The translations under genes were made by a program, and so were the position numbers. The notes under the pieces are model-generated. The model did no database searches. It was not told the DNA's origin and was given only the letters and a program-made list of their open reading frames with translations. Positions 9,134-18,540 of a stretch of 64,000 nucleotides of DNA are shown one piece after another. Source of the stretch: Spirochaetales bacterium (GTDB lineage: Bacteria; Spirochaetota; Leptospiria; Leptospirales; Leptonemataceae). The stretch's first letter is position 1, and each line of letters opens with the position of its first letter. The DNA is taken from contig JACKOY010000009.1 in NCBI GenBank assembly GCA_024233935.1, positions 1 to 64,000 on the forward strand. Direction: 5' to 3'.

Positions 9134-9385
9134 CACCGGAGCATGAATCGAGGCGCAAGAGTGGCAACAGATAAGCGGCCGATTTGCGGAAAAACCAGGC
9201 CACAGGCGCCTTGTGAAGTCGGAGGTCGGCAATCGAATTCAGATGGTCCGATTGCCACGCGTCAAAGCCAAAGGAAAGGAAGAACCGCTGCAACCATATG
9301 CGATCGAACCGGCTGGTTGACCGGTATGGTCACATGCCCTTTGGTCTTCGGGAGCCGCTGCTCCAGAATTTCTACGTGCTACACC

Positions 9386-9418
9386 AAAAGGCGCGACCGG
9401 GCATTGAAATACCCGGCC
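9386..9418 (-). terminator. Putative intrinsic terminator of katG
   Basis: Downstream of the katG stop, the minus strand can form a hairpin with arms GGCCGGG and CCCGGTC (9412-9418 and 9395-9401) and a loop of about ten bases. GCGCC and four T residues follow. The T run is short, so termination strength is uncertain. Confidence 0.4.
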
Positions 9419-9462
9419 GCCGTGTAGTGGTAGGAGCGGAACGCGCTTCCGGTCGCGTCGTT

Positions 9463-11658
9463 TCAGTGCAGGTCGAAACGGTCCAGGTTCATCACCTTGA
9501 TCCAGGCCGAAACAAAATCCTGTACGAATCGCCGCTGAGAGTCGGCACAGGCATAGACCTCCGCCAGAGCCCGCAACTCCGAGTTCGAACCAAAGATGAG
9601 ATCGACCCGCGTAGCGGTCCACCTGACCTTGCCGGTCTTGCGGTCCCGGCCTTCGAATTGATCGTCGGCTTCGGAGGTAGACTTCCAGACCGTGCCGAGG
9701 TCCAGCAGGTTGATGAAGAAATCGTTGGTGAGCGTTTCGGGACGATCCGTGAACACACCGTGTTTGGAATGATCGAAGTTCGTGTTGAGCACCCGCATGC
9801 CGCCCACAAGCACGGTCATCTCCGGCGCAGTCAGCGTCAGCAATTGCGCTTTGTCGATCAGCAGCTCTTCGGCCGGAACGCGATACTTCGACTTTGCATA
9901 GTTACGAAATCCGTCTGCGATTGGCTCAAGAACCGCGAAGCCCTCCACGTCGGTCTGCTCCTCCAGTGCGTCGGCCCGTCCGGGAATGAACGGAACGTTC
10001 ACCGATTGACCGGCCTTCTTCGCAGCCTGTTCAACGCCCGCGCATCCGCCGAGTACGATCAAATCCGCAAGCGAAACCTGCTTGCCCCCCGATTGCGCAC
10101 CGTTAAATTCCTTCTGGATTTTTTCCAGAGTCGTAAGGACTTTCTTTAGTTGCGCGGGATTGTTGACCGCCCAATTGTTTTGCGGCGCCAATCGGATGCG
10201 CGCCCCGTTGGCTCCGCCACGCTTGTCGGAACCTCGAAACGTGGAGGCGGAGGCCCAGGCAACCGATACGAGCTGCGAAACCGAAAGGCCTGACGCCAGA
10301 ATCTTCTCTTTGAGTTGCGCGACGTCTTTATCATCGATAAGCTTGTGTGTTACGGCCGGGATCGGATCCTGCCAGATCAGTTCCTCTTCGGGGACTTCCG
10401 GGCCGAGGTATCTCGCCCGCGGACCCATGTCACGGTGCGTAAGTTTGTACCAGGCACGGGCGAAAGCATCTGCGAACTGGTCCGGATTTTCATAGAAGCG
10501 TCTGGATATCGGTTCATAGATGGGATCCATTCGCAAAGAAAGATCGGTCGTGAGCATGAACGGAGCGTGCTTTTTGGATGGATCGTGGGCGTCCGGAATC
10601 GTGCCCGCAGCGTTGCCTTTCGGTTTCCATTGATGCGCCCCGGCCGGGCTTTTCGTCAGTTCCCATTCGTAACCGAACAGATTCTCGAAGAAGTTGTTAC
10701 TCCACTTCGTTGGCGTGGTTGTCCAGGCGCCCTCGAGGCCGCTCGTAATGGTTTCGGAACCGTTGCCTTCGCCGAACGTATTCTTCCAGCCCAGGCCTTG
10801 CTCTTCGATGCCCGCTGCAGCGGGCTCCGGGCCCACATACTTACCCGGATCGGCGGCACCGTGGGCCTTGCCAAAAGTATGGCCACCGGCGATGAGCGCG
10901 ACGGTCTCTTCGTCATTCATGGCCATGCGGCCGAAGGTTTCGCGTATGTCGTGGGCGGCGGCGACCGGATCCGGATTTCCGTTCGGTCCTTCCGGATTCA
11001 CGTAGATTAAACCCATCTGGACCGCGGCGAGGGGATTTTCCAGTTCGCGGTCACCTTCGTAGCGTTTATCTCCGAGCCACTCGGCTTCGGAGCCCCAGTA
11101 GATTTCTTCTTCAGGTTCCCAGATATCTTCGCGACCACCCGCAAAGCCGAAGGTCTTAAAGCCCATGGATTCCAGAGCGCAGTTACCGGCCAGGATCATC
11201 AGATCTGCCCAGGAGATTTTCTTTCCGTATTTCTGTTTCACCGGCCAGAGCAGCAGTCGCGCTTTGTCCAGATTCGCATTGTCGGGCCAGCTATTCAGGG
11301 GCGCAAAGCGCTGGGTTCCTGAACCGGCGCCACCGCGACCGTCGGCAATGCGATAGGTACCTGCGCTGTGCCAGGCCATGCGGATAAAAAGCGGCCCGTA
11401 ATGTCCATAGTCGGCGGGCCACCAATCCTGAGAGGTTGTCATGAGTTCGAAAATATCTTTCTTCACTGCGGCCAGATCCAGGGACTTAAACTCTTCGGTG
11501 TAGTTGAAAGCCTCGTCCATGGGATTCGAAAGGGAGGAGTGCTGCCGCAAAATGTTCAATTTCAGGAGTTTGGGCCACCAATCCCGATTGCGCGGACCTG
11601 CCCCGGCGCTGTGGTTTACTGCTCCGCCCGTGAACGGGCACTTGCTCACTTCATTCAT
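9463..11658 (-). CDS. katG: Catalase-peroxidase KatG
   Basis: A bifunctional haem catalase-peroxidase of 731 residues, the usual length. The N-terminal catalytic half carries the distal RMAWHSAGTYR motif (Arg, Trp, His) and the proximal His in GGHTFGKAHGA. It also has the partners of the Met-Tyr-Trp crosslink needed for catalase activity: Trp in MAWH, Tyr in LIYVNPEGP, and Met in FGRMAMND. The C-terminal half is the degenerate peroxidase repeat. It detoxifies hydrogen peroxide, usually in the cytoplasm. The ATG at 11658 has a strong GGAGGAAG ribosome site; the frame is open 41 codons further upstream without merit. A PerR-like box lies over its promoter. Confidence 0.97.
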   Translation of the reverse strand: MNEVSKCPFTGGAVNHSAGAGPRNRDWWPKLLKLNILRQHSSLSNPMDEAFNYTEEFKSLDLAAVKKDIFELMTTSQDWWPADYGHYGPLFIRMAWHSAGTYRIADGRGGAGSGTQRFAPLNSWPDNANLDKARLLLWPVKQKYGKKISWADLMILAGNCALESMGFKTFGFAGGREDIWEPEEEIYWGSEAEWLGDKRYEGDRELENPLAAVQMGLIYVNPEGPNGNPDPVAAAHDIRETFGRMAMNDEETVALIAGGHTFGKAHGAADPGKYVGPEPAAAGIEEQGLGWKNTFGEGNGSETITSGLEGAWTTTPTKWSNNFFENLFGYEWELTKSPAGAHQWKPKGNAAGTIPDAHDPSKKHAPFMLTTDLSLRMDPIYEPISRRFYENPDQFADAFARAWYKLTHRDMGPRARYLGPEVPEEELIWQDPIPAVTHKLIDDKDVAQLKEKILASGLSVSQLVSVAWASASTFRGSDKRGGANGARIRLAPQNNWAVNNPAQLKKVLTTLEKIQKEFNGAQSGGKQVSLADLIVLGGCAGVEQAAKKAGQSVNVPFIPGRADALEEQTDVEGFAVLEPIADGFRNYAKSKYRVPAEELLIDKAQLLTLTAPEMTVLVGGMRVLNTNFDHSKHGVFTDRPETLTNDFFINLLDLGTVWKSTSEADDQFEGRDRKTGKVRWTATRVDLIFGSNSELRALAEVYACADSQRRFVQDFVSAWIKVMNLDRFDLH

Positions 11659-11675
11659 TTTGACTTCCTCCAATA

Positions 11676-11690
11676 TTAGAACGATTATAA
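11676..11690 (-). promoter_or_regulatory. PerR/Fur-type operator overlapping the katG -10 box
   Basis: On the minus strand the site reads TTATAATCGTTCTAA. It matches the 7-1-7 PerR box TTATAATNATTATAA at 12 of 14 defined positions, with the left arm perfect. It contains the -10 hexamer and lies 18 bases before the katG start, where a bound repressor would block transcription. Confidence 0.55.
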
Positions 11691-11710
11691 AGTCTGACCC
11701 CGACTCACAA
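11684..11710 (-). promoter_or_regulatory. Putative katG promoter
   Basis: The minus strand carries a perfect -10 hexamer TATAAT (11684-11689) and a weak -35 TTGTGA (11705-11710) separated by 15 bases. The -10 lies 25 bases before the katG ATG. The short spacer suggests a weak basal promoter or activator dependence. Confidence 0.5.
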
Positions 11711-11773
11711 ATGGCAACGCATTTTTGGTAGCGGGCCAGAAAAACCAACGCGCGGGCCGTTGGCTGCGTTTGC

Positions 11774-11975
11774 TGAGGCAACTGCCTTCGCCACGAGTAG
11801 TCTGCCAGCCGGCATCGGCCGAATCCACGGGGTGAGGCAACAGCCCCCCACCGGCATGGTCAGGCGACGCTATCGGCCGTTTCGGCGCACTGAGGCAACT
11901 GCCCCCCACCGGCATGGTCAGGCGACGCTATCGGCCGTTTCGGCGCACTGAGGCAACTGCCCCCCACCGGCGTTA
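11774..11975. repeat. 58-bp tandem repeat, about 3.4 copies
   Basis: The motif TGAGGCAACTGCC and its flanks recur at 11774, 11833, 11891 and 11949, a period of 58-59 bases. The copies starting at 11833 and 11891 are nearly identical over their full length; the first copy is diverged and the last is partial. The array fills the space between katG and the DUF1801-like gene and contains no convincing ORF. A related motif, TGAGGCAACTGCCT, recurs at 50800. Confidence 0.8.
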
Positions 11976-11981
11976 AGGGCG

Positions 11982-12446
11982 TCAGCTACGATCGGAATGA
12001 TAGAGAAGCGCCATGCGCATACAGTCCATGAGCTCTTCTCGGGGGAGCTTTCCCGCCAGCGGCACCAAAAGAGCGCGCTTGCCGCTGAACTGAAAGTCGG
12101 CTCGGTGTTCCCGACGCATGCGGGGGATCAGGTTTGTCTGGCAGTGAACGAACAGAGCGACATGCTCGGGATGCCCCTTGAGAGTCCCCAGTCGAATCGT
12201 TGTCCCGCTTTTCGTTTCGGGTGTCAGATAGGAAGGCTGGCCCCACTTGAGTTCCTCGGCCAGAACACCAACGCCTTCGGAACCGGCAGCCGTCTTATAG
12301 ATAAGAGCGCGCATTTCCATGAGTCGCTTGCGCGCGCGGTCCGGGAATGCATCGAAGGCCTTGCCAACGAGCGGATCCGTAATCGAGGGTACCGGGGAAG
12401 CCGGAACCCGACTTTTCGGTTGCGATGTGGTTTTACGATTGGACAC
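11982..12446 (-). CDS. DUF1801-like (YdhG-type) protein
   Basis: A protein of about 154 residues starting at GTG 12446; longer versions would add a low-complexity, hydrophobic leader that looks non-native. The core contains LRALIYKTAA, an LKWGQPSYL segment near residue 74, and TIRLGTLKGHPEHVALFVHC, which match the DUF1801/YdhG layout of small alpha-beta proteins that include iron-chaperone-like members. No catalytic site is defined for the family. It is followed by the 58-bp repeat array and then katG on the same strand. Confidence 0.55.
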   Translation of the reverse strand: MSNRKTTSQPKSRVPASPVPSITDPLVGKAFDAFPDRARKRLMEMRALIYKTAAGSEGVGVLAEELKWGQPSYLTPETKSGTTIRLGTLKGHPEHVALFVHCQTNLIPRMRREHRADFQFSGKRALLVPLAGKLPREELMDCMRMALLYHSDRS

Positions 12447-12648
12447 GATTCTTATGTACACAATTGCAAATGCAAACAGGTGCATCCAGCACCGGCGCAC
12501 TCTTCGGGACGGCCAACCTGAAAATTCTCTCCTCTTAAACAGGCATCCTGTCAAGAAAAGCGCCTAAGCAGCGACTGCCGCGCGCGCTTCATCCCCGTAC
12601 CCCATTCCGGACGAAGCCTTCGCTCGTTGCCCGAAGCGTGCCGGACTC

Positions 12649-14550
12649 ATGATAGAGGATCTATCACCCGAACTCCGGCGGAACGCGACTTTTTGGGATG
12701 CTGGGATGCCGGGCGAACAGATTCGTGTCCCCATGACGTCCGCCAGAAACGAAAAACCTCTGACGCTGAGTGCCACTCCCATGCGGCAACTGTTTCGCTA
12801 CGTGAACCGCCACCAGCAGCTCTTCTGGGGCGCCTCGGTGGCCAGCATAACGAATAAGGTGCTCGATCTTATGCCGCCGGTACTGGTCGGTTGGGTGATC
12901 GATGCCGTGCGCCGCGAGCCGCCGGCCTGGATCGCAGGCCTGGTGGGCAGCGAAGACCCGTTTACTCTGGCTGCCTTTCTCGCTCTGCTCGGCGTAGGAA
13001 TCTTTGCGCTGGAGAGCCTCTTTCAGTGGATGTATCAGTACGGATTCATGGTGCTGGCGCAACGTGTGCAACACGATTTGCGGCTGGACACGTACACTCG
13101 AATTCAGGCGCGGGAAATGGAATTTTTTGAGAACCACCGCATGGGCGAAACGATGGCCATGCTGGGCGATGATGTAAACCAGCTGGAAAGGTTCCTCAAC
13201 ATCGGCTTTAATGAGATGCTACAACTCATGGTTCTGTTCGTTTTTGCCGGCTCGGTCATGTTCAGCACCTCCTGGGAGCTTGCGGCAATCGGGCTTGTGC
13301 CTATTCCTATCATCCTCTGGGGCAGTATCTATTACCAGAAACTCGTTGCGCCGCGCTATCGTCTGGTGCGCCAGTCCGTCGGAAGGTTGACAAGTCGCCT
13401 GGAAAACAACATCGCCGGAATTCAGGTGATCAAAAGTTTTACAGCAGAAAGCTACGAGCGTGACCGGGTCCGACAGGCGTCCCTCGAATACCAGGAGGCC
13501 AATCGCAATGCCATTCGTTTGAGTTCGGTCTATGTGCCCGTCATTCGCATGGCCGTGGCTGCGGGCTTCGGTGGTGTGCTCCTGGTCGGCAGCTATTGGG
13601 TGCTGGAGGACCGGGGCATACTGACGGTTGGCGAACTGGTCCTTTTTTCGATGCTGATTCAGCGGGTGCTCTGGCCATTGACACGACTGGGCAACACCCT
13701 GGACGAGATGGAAAGAGCACGCGCAAGCGCCGGCCGTACGTTTGGATTGCTGGAAACGCGATCTAAGATTCAGAGCCCGGTCAATCCGGTGCGCCTTCCG
13801 GAAGTACGCGGTGAGCTCATCTTTGACCGGGTGTGCTTTCGCTACGCGCGCGGCGCCGACGTACTGCGTGGGCTTTCGTTTCGTGTATCCGCCGGAGAGA
13901 CGGTCGGAGTTGCCGGCGCGACCGGTGCCGGCAAAAGCACCATCATCAAGCTCCTCCTGCGACTGTACGATCCTTCTGAAGGGAGTGTTCGCCTGGATGG
14001 TCTGGATTTGCGTGAACTGGATTTGACCGAACTGCGCCGCAGCATCGCTTTGGTGAGCCAGGACGTGTATCTATTTCACGGCACCGTTGGCGAGAACATC
14101 GCCTACGGCAGACCCGACGCGACCGACAGAGAACTGCATCAGGCGGCCCGGCGCGCCCAACTGCACGACTTCGTGCTGTCCCTTCCCGACGGATACCAAA
14201 CGCTTGTGGGAGAACGGGGCATCAAGCTGTCCGGCGGTCAACGCCAGCGCCTGTCGATAGCGCGAGCCGTGCTAAAAGATGCGCCGGTTCTGATCCTGGA
14301 CGAAGCGACCAGTTCCGTCGACACCGAGACCGAACGCGCTATTCAGGAACACCTGAACGAATTTACGTCCGGGCGAACGGCACTCGTCGTTGCCCACCGC
14401 CTCTCCACAATTCGCCAGGCCGATCGAATTCTCGTACTGGAGGAAGGCAAGCTCGTGGAAGAAGGCGGACACGACAGTCTCGTAGCTGCCAACCGCATCT
14501 ACGCCGATCTCTGGCGGATCCAATCCGGTCAGGCGGCGCGGAAATCCTGA
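12649..14550 (+). CDS. ABC transporter, fused permease and ATPase (exporter type)
   Basis: A 633-residue half-transporter of the ABC exporter class. Six membrane helices occupy about residues 60-365, and the nucleotide-binding domain follows. The Walker A motif GATGAGKST is near residue 424, the Q-loop in ALVSQD near 467, the signature LSGGQRQR near 526, Walker B VLILDEATSSVD near 547, and the H-loop in VVAHRLST near 581. It would act as a homodimer or with another half. The substrate is unknown (lipid, peptide or drug). The first ATG lacks a ribosome site; ATGs at residues 20 and 29 are alternatives. Confidence 0.92.
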   Translation: MIEDLSPELRRNATFWDAGMPGEQIRVPMTSARNEKPLTLSATPMRQLFRYVNRHQQLFWGASVASITNKVLDLMPPVLVGWVIDAVRREPPAWIAGLVGSEDPFTLAAFLALLGVGIFALESLFQWMYQYGFMVLAQRVQHDLRLDTYTRIQAREMEFFENHRMGETMAMLGDDVNQLERFLNIGFNEMLQLMVLFVFAGSVMFSTSWELAAIGLVPIPIILWGSIYYQKLVAPRYRLVRQSVGRLTSRLENNIAGIQVIKSFTAESYERDRVRQASLEYQEANRNAIRLSSVYVPVIRMAVAAGFGGVLLVGSYWVLEDRGILTVGELVLFSMLIQRVLWPLTRLGNTLDEMERARASAGRTFGLLETRSKIQSPVNPVRLPEVRGELIFDRVCFRYARGADVLRGLSFRVSAGETVGVAGATGAGKSTIIKLLLRLYDPSEGSVRLDGLDLRELDLTELRRSIALVSQDVYLFHGTVGENIAYGRPDATDRELHQAARRAQLHDFVLSLPDGYQTLVGERGIKLSGGQRQRLSIARAVLKDAPVLILDEATSSVDTETERAIQEHLNEFTSGRTALVVAHRLSTIRQADRILVLEEGKLVEEGGHDSLVAANRIYADLWRIQSGQAARKS

Positions 14551-14771
14551 GCTTCGGCGCAAACCCCGGATCGGATTGGAGCGGGACAAAACTGCGGCCG
14601 ATCGGTCCGCCTCAGGGTTGCCGGAGCCGGACTGCGAGGCAGTTCCTGCCGGCGGTCGCCGATCAAGGATGCCAAAATCGTCCCAACCATCGTTGCCGTC
14701 AGTATCACAACTATTTGCACTATCGTCGCATCACTACGCGTGAAACGAAGATCAAATCTCGCAATCCTCAT
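14529..14771 (-). CDS. Possible small single-pass membrane protein
   Basis: An 80-residue frame starting at ATG 14771, with a plausible GAAAGG ribosome site. One hydrophobic segment (about residues 17-37, QIVVILTATMVGTILASLI) is followed by a basic, proline-rich tail. It overlaps the end of the ABC transporter gene by 22 bases on the opposite strand. No family is recognised and it may not be real. The rest of the 14551-14998 gap shows nothing else I can support. Confidence 0.3.
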   Translation of the reverse strand: MRIARFDLRFTRSDATIVQIVVILTATMVGTILASLIGDRRQELPRSPAPATLRRTDRPQFCPAPIRSGVCAEAQDFRAA

Positions 14772-14998
14772 GCGAAGGCCTTTCAGTTCGCTGCTCCTGC
14801 ACGGTTTTTCTACTTGCCGACTCTGACTTTGTAGGCCGCGCTGGTTGATCACATTCAGTGGCCGCGAACGTGTTGCAGCATGGAACTCGCCTATTCTTTG
14901 CACGCTGAGTTTTCAGTTGATGGCAGACTACGATAGAGCGAGTCGAACGGGGCCAGCACACATATCCGAAAGTTGGAATAACAGGGAACTCCGCGTCA

Positions 14999-16348
14999 GT
15001 GTCGCAAATATCGGGCAAGCACCGTCGCAGCCAGAGCTGGGATTGCTTCATCGAGAAGCGGACGGGTCGCAGGGCGAGCCGAGATTCCGTACAGCACGTC
15101 CCGAACGGCCCGCTGCTAACTTTATTTTTTCGAATAGGCATTTGTCTGCTGTTTGTTCAGCCCGGCGCATGTCTGAGAAAGGCCTGCGATGAGGCGGATA
15201 TTGGGTGCAACCCACTAAACCTGCTGCTATACACGACTCCCATCTGCGAGCAGGGCTATGCTCAGGTAATCCAGAGCAGTCAGTCGGGATTGTTCCTGGA
15301 CTATCTGCGTGCCTCTCGCGCGCAGGGCTCATCATCCAGTCCGGTCGCGAATACCACAACGCTGACTGGACTGGGTTCAACTGGCAATGATTGGTCCGGC
15401 GGTGTGTATCGACCCGGCGGGTCCATCTTCCTGATTCCCGGCAACAATACAGGAATTCCCATCATTGACTCGGCCAGCAATACCGTGAATACGAGTGCTC
15501 TTGGCGGAGTTGTGGCCGGTGGAACGAATCAGTGGTTTGGCGGCGTGCTGCATCCGAATGGAAACATCTACGGGATAGACTTTCTCGATTCCACTATGCT
15601 CGAAATCGATCCCATAACCAACGCCATCACCAGGTATGCGATAGCGGGCGGCGCACAGAACTGGGCTGGAGGGACACTCGCACGGAACGGAAAGATTTAT
15701 GGTGTCCCGTCGGTTGGGACGGATGTGCTGATCTGGGACCCTGTAGCGCAAACTACAACGAAAATCACCGGTGTTGGCACGGGCGGCAACGACTGGACCG
15801 GGGGCGTACTGGCGCCCAACGGGAAGATTTATGGCATTCCGAGAGACAGTCAGAGTGTCCTGATCATCGATCCGGCGACAGACACGGTAGATACAACGAC
15901 GATTTCCGGATTACCGGCTACTGCGGCTAAGTACCTGGGAGGTGTTTTATCTCCCGACGGCAGGATTTACGCGATCCCCTTTGCGGAAAGTGCTGTGATG
16001 ATTATCGATCCTCAAACGAACACTATAGACACGACCACACTTGCTGGAGTGGGATCGGCCGGAAATGACTGGCAGGGCGGGGTTCTGGGACCGGACGGCA
16101 AGATATACGGGATTCCATACAATAACACCAGCGTTCTGATCATCGATACTCTGACAGATACTGCTGACACAACAACGCTGGCCGGCGTAGGCACCGCTTC
16201 AGCCGACTGGCGGGGCGGTGTGCTGGGACTGAACGGACGCGTTTACGGTGTGCCCAGAGGAAACGCTAACGTGTTGATTATTGAGACAAATGCGAATGCC
16301 AGTTTTTGCGACGCCGTCCTGGCATCGGCTTACCTGAATAAGTTCTGA
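14999..16348 (+). CDS. Secreted or lipoprotein beta-propeller with repeated blades
   Basis: After a hydrophobic signal segment ending in a lipobox-like PGAC come the motif CDEADIGCNP and a short Leu-rich stretch, and then about seven repeats of roughly 45 residues. Each carries the phrases GGVLxPNGKIYGIP and VLIIDPxTNTxDTTT, typical of a PQQ/NHL-like propeller. The frame opens at GTG 14999, but the signal peptide begins some 45 residues in, so the real start is probably later and uses a rare codon. The protein should sit on the outer face of a membrane. Ligand unknown. It shares its post-lipobox motif with three other genes here (29786-30409, 30480-31802, 35323-36012). Confidence 0.7.
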   Translation: MSQISGKHRRSQSWDCFIEKRTGRRASRDSVQHVPNGPLLTLFFRIGICLLFVQPGACLRKACDEADIGCNPLNLLLYTTPICEQGYAQVIQSSQSGLFLDYLRASRAQGSSSSPVANTTTLTGLGSTGNDWSGGVYRPGGSIFLIPGNNTGIPIIDSASNTVNTSALGGVVAGGTNQWFGGVLHPNGNIYGIDFLDSTMLEIDPITNAITRYAIAGGAQNWAGGTLARNGKIYGVPSVGTDVLIWDPVAQTTTKITGVGTGGNDWTGGVLAPNGKIYGIPRDSQSVLIIDPATDTVDTTTISGLPATAAKYLGGVLSPDGRIYAIPFAESAVMIIDPQTNTIDTTTLAGVGSAGNDWQGGVLGPDGKIYGIPYNNTSVLIIDTLTDTADTTTLAGVGTASADWRGGVLGLNGRVYGVPRGNANVLIIETNANASFCDAVLASAYLNKF

Positions 16349-16431
16349 TCCCCGGCGTGTGTTGGGGCGGTGGCGCGTGTCAACCGAGCAACCATGGAAC
16401 GCCTCACTGAATCCTTCCGCGCCAGATTGCT

Positions 16432-16650
16432 TTAGTCCGTGGGTGAATACGTACGCGAAACGGGCTGCGAAAAAAACTCTCTCAGGATTTGACGCATGCC
16501 CTCGGCCTGCTCTCCCGCAAAAGAGCTTTCGCGGAAAAGGCAAACGCCCGCGGCGCCGATCGCGCGGGAGCTACGCAGCTGGTGTCGCAAAACCTCCGGC
16601 GCAGACTCAGGTATGCGCCAATGCCTATTACATAACGCGAACTGAAGCGC
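16432..16650 (-). pseudogene. Frameshifted remnant, possibly glycosyl-hydrolase-like (GHL10/DUF187)
   Basis: On the minus strand one frame reads RYVIGIGAYL and then runs into noise, while the next frame continues with ESAPEVLRHQLRSSRAIGAA and GVCLF and stops at TAA near 16432. The pair resembles the end of a GHL10/DUF187 barrel, where an IGAYL strand is followed by a helix and a GxxGxxLF strand. There is no full-length gene around it. The assignment rests on pattern memory only. The rest of 16349-16830 holds nothing else I can support. Confidence 0.35.
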
Positions 16651-16830
16651 GAATCGTGCGGGTCGGCGGTCCGCACCGGCGGAGCTGGCCCTGATGATGA
16701 TCGGCACTCATGACCGCGCTTTTCAATACGGGCTACCGCAACTCTGGCAATTCTTTCTTGAACCCGGCCCTGTCCTGTGATCTACTTTCCGTGCCGCTGA
16801 GAGCGCAGAATTCTCCGGAGGCCGGACGTT

Positions 16831-17163
16831 GTGAAAGTAGCAGTCATCGGTTTGATCTTCTGTGTGTTCATGGGCATTACGGCTGTGTCGCTGGGCTTTG
16901 GAGCGCTCTACCCGCCACTGAACAGCGTTGCCCGGCCGCTCGTGTGTCCGGACGGCGAAATGCAATACCAGACCAGTGTCATCAACCCCCTGCCCGACCG
17001 GACCTATATCCAGGCGGACTGGACCTGCCAGGATGCATCGGGCAATGTGGCGCCCATCAACAAATTCCTGATCGCCCTTTATGCTGGTTCGTTTTACGGC
17101 GCGTTGATGTTTGCGTTTTTTTGGGTCTTGATAAAACTCCGCAAAGGTTCGGCGGCCGGGTAA
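16831..17163 (+). CDS. Small membrane protein with extracytoplasmic loop
   Basis: 110 residues starting at GTG 16831, which is preceded by a good CCGGAGG ribosome site. A first membrane helix (about 3-26) and a second near the C-terminus (about 78-100) bracket a polar loop with two cysteines (LVCPDG and DWTCQD). These could form a disulfide outside the cytoplasm. Family not recognised. The next gene, 17357, lies on the same strand. Confidence 0.6.
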   Translation: MKVAVIGLIFCVFMGITAVSLGFGALYPPLNSVARPLVCPDGEMQYQTSVINPLPDRTYIQADWTCQDASGNVAPINKFLIALYAGSFYGALMFAFFWVLIKLRKGSAAG

Positions 17164-17356
17164 GAACAGACGGCTTCACGGCCGGCCGGTCAGTCTTCTT
17201 GCCGCAAGGATTCGATTCCGAAAGTTGGGTGCCGGACGGCCTGTTACGGAGGTCCGCGCCGCAACCACCCGGACGGTCGGGCTCTTCTATACGCGACGTA
17301 CAAGACTTTACAAAAACCCTCGACGATAGCGCTTCCGGATGCAACACCTGCACCAT

Positions 17357-18517
17357 ATGGCAGACCCTCGACCGCACGCTATCGCCCTGTATGGCGCCAC
17401 CGGCTTTACCGGAAAACTCGTGGCGGAGGCCCTCGCCCGCAGGGGCTTTTCGAATTGGGCCCTTGCCGGCCGTAACATGGAAAAGCTGGCGCAGGTCCGG
17501 GATGAACTCGGCCTGGGCGCCGGGTTTCCGTTGCTGCAAGCGGACGCCGGAGAACCAGCCAGCCTGGAACAACTTTGCAAGCAGGCGGGGCTTGTCGTCA
17601 CCACCGTCGGCCCCTATCAGATTCACGGGAGCGGACTGGTCGAAACCTGTGCGCGAACCGGCACCGACTACATGGACCTGAACGGCGAGCCGGTCTGGAT
17701 GAAAGCAATGATCGAGGCCCACTCCGAAGCGGCGCAAAAGTCCGGGGCGCGCATTCTTTTTTCAACCGGCTTCGATTCCATTCCCTCCGATCTGGGAGTC
17801 TGGTTTCTTCAGCAAGCCGCGATCAAGGAGTTCGGCAAGCCACTGCCCCGCATAAAAGGCCGGGTGCGAAAAATGAAGGGCGATGCTTCGGGCGGGACCA
17901 TGGCCAGTATGAAGGCAACTCTCAAGGCCACAATCAAGGATCCCGAATCGCGCAAAGCTCTGGGCGACCCTTTTGCTCTCACACCGGGCTTCGTGGGACC
18001 GGACCAGCCGGCGGGCATGGTGCCGGAGTTTAACCAATCCGAAGGCTTCTGGGAAGTCCCGTTTGCGATGGCCGCAATCAACACGAAGAACGTACATCGG
18101 TCGAACTTCCTGTTGGGCTTTCCGTACGGAAAAGATTTCGTCTACGATGAAATGATGTTTACGACCATCAAAGATGCAGCGATGGCCGCCGCCGATGTCG
18201 TTAAGAAACTGTCCATGTTCGGTGGAAAGAGCCACAAGAAAGGCGAAGGTCCCTCAAAAGAAGAACGCGAAAGTGGTTACTACGAGCTGGCGTTCTACGG
18301 ATCGTTTCCGGACGGACGAACCCTGACCGCCAGTGTGGCCGGCGACGCTGACCCGGGTTATGGTTCCACCAGCAAGATGATGGCCGAGACCGCCCTGTGC
18401 CTGAAAACCTTGCCGCGTGAAAAGGGTGGCTGCTTTACGACCGCCGCGCTCATGCCCGAGCAGTTGATCGCAGCGCTTCAAAAGCACGCGGGTATCACGT
18501 TCCGACTGGAGGACTGA
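17357..18517 (+). CDS. Saccharopine dehydrogenase-like NAD(P) reductase (trans-acting enoyl reductase type)
   Basis: A 386-residue protein with an N-terminal Rossmann nucleotide-binding site ALYGATGFTGKLVAEAL (residues 8-24) and an AGRNMEKL strand-helix that sets dinucleotide preference. The middle segments TVGPYQIHG, DLNGEPVWM and GFDSIPSDLG match the saccharopine-dehydrogenase-like family that includes mycobacterial trans-acting enoyl reductases and eukaryotic SCCPDH. The true substrate is unknown; lipid reduction is one possibility. I chose ATG 17357 (MADPRPH) over one six codons upstream. It is followed by a hairpin at 18541. Confidence 0.85.
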   Translation: MADPRPHAIALYGATGFTGKLVAEALARRGFSNWALAGRNMEKLAQVRDELGLGAGFPLLQADAGEPASLEQLCKQAGLVVTTVGPYQIHGSGLVETCARTGTDYMDLNGEPVWMKAMIEAHSEAAQKSGARILFSTGFDSIPSDLGVWFLQQAAIKEFGKPLPRIKGRVRKMKGDASGGTMASMKATLKATIKDPESRKALGDPFALTPGFVGPDQPAGMVPEFNQSEGFWEVPFAMAAINTKNVHRSNFLLGFPYGKDFVYDEMMFTTIKDAAMAAADVVKKLSMFGGKSHKKGEGPSKEERESGYYELAFYGSFPDGRTLTASVAGDADPGYGSTSKMMAETALCLKTLPREKGGCFTTAALMPEQLIAALQKHAGITFRLED

Positions 18518-18540
18518 GTGGAGCAGTCGTTGTTCATGGC

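Noticed and set aside
9298..10149. Plus-strand frame of 283 residues
   Set aside because: It is antisense to katG, which has all catalytic motifs.
16359..16694. Plus-strand frame of 111 residues in the gap after the propeller gene
   Set aside because: Its composition is Arg/Pro-rich and antisense to a more protein-like remnant; no start signal is seen.
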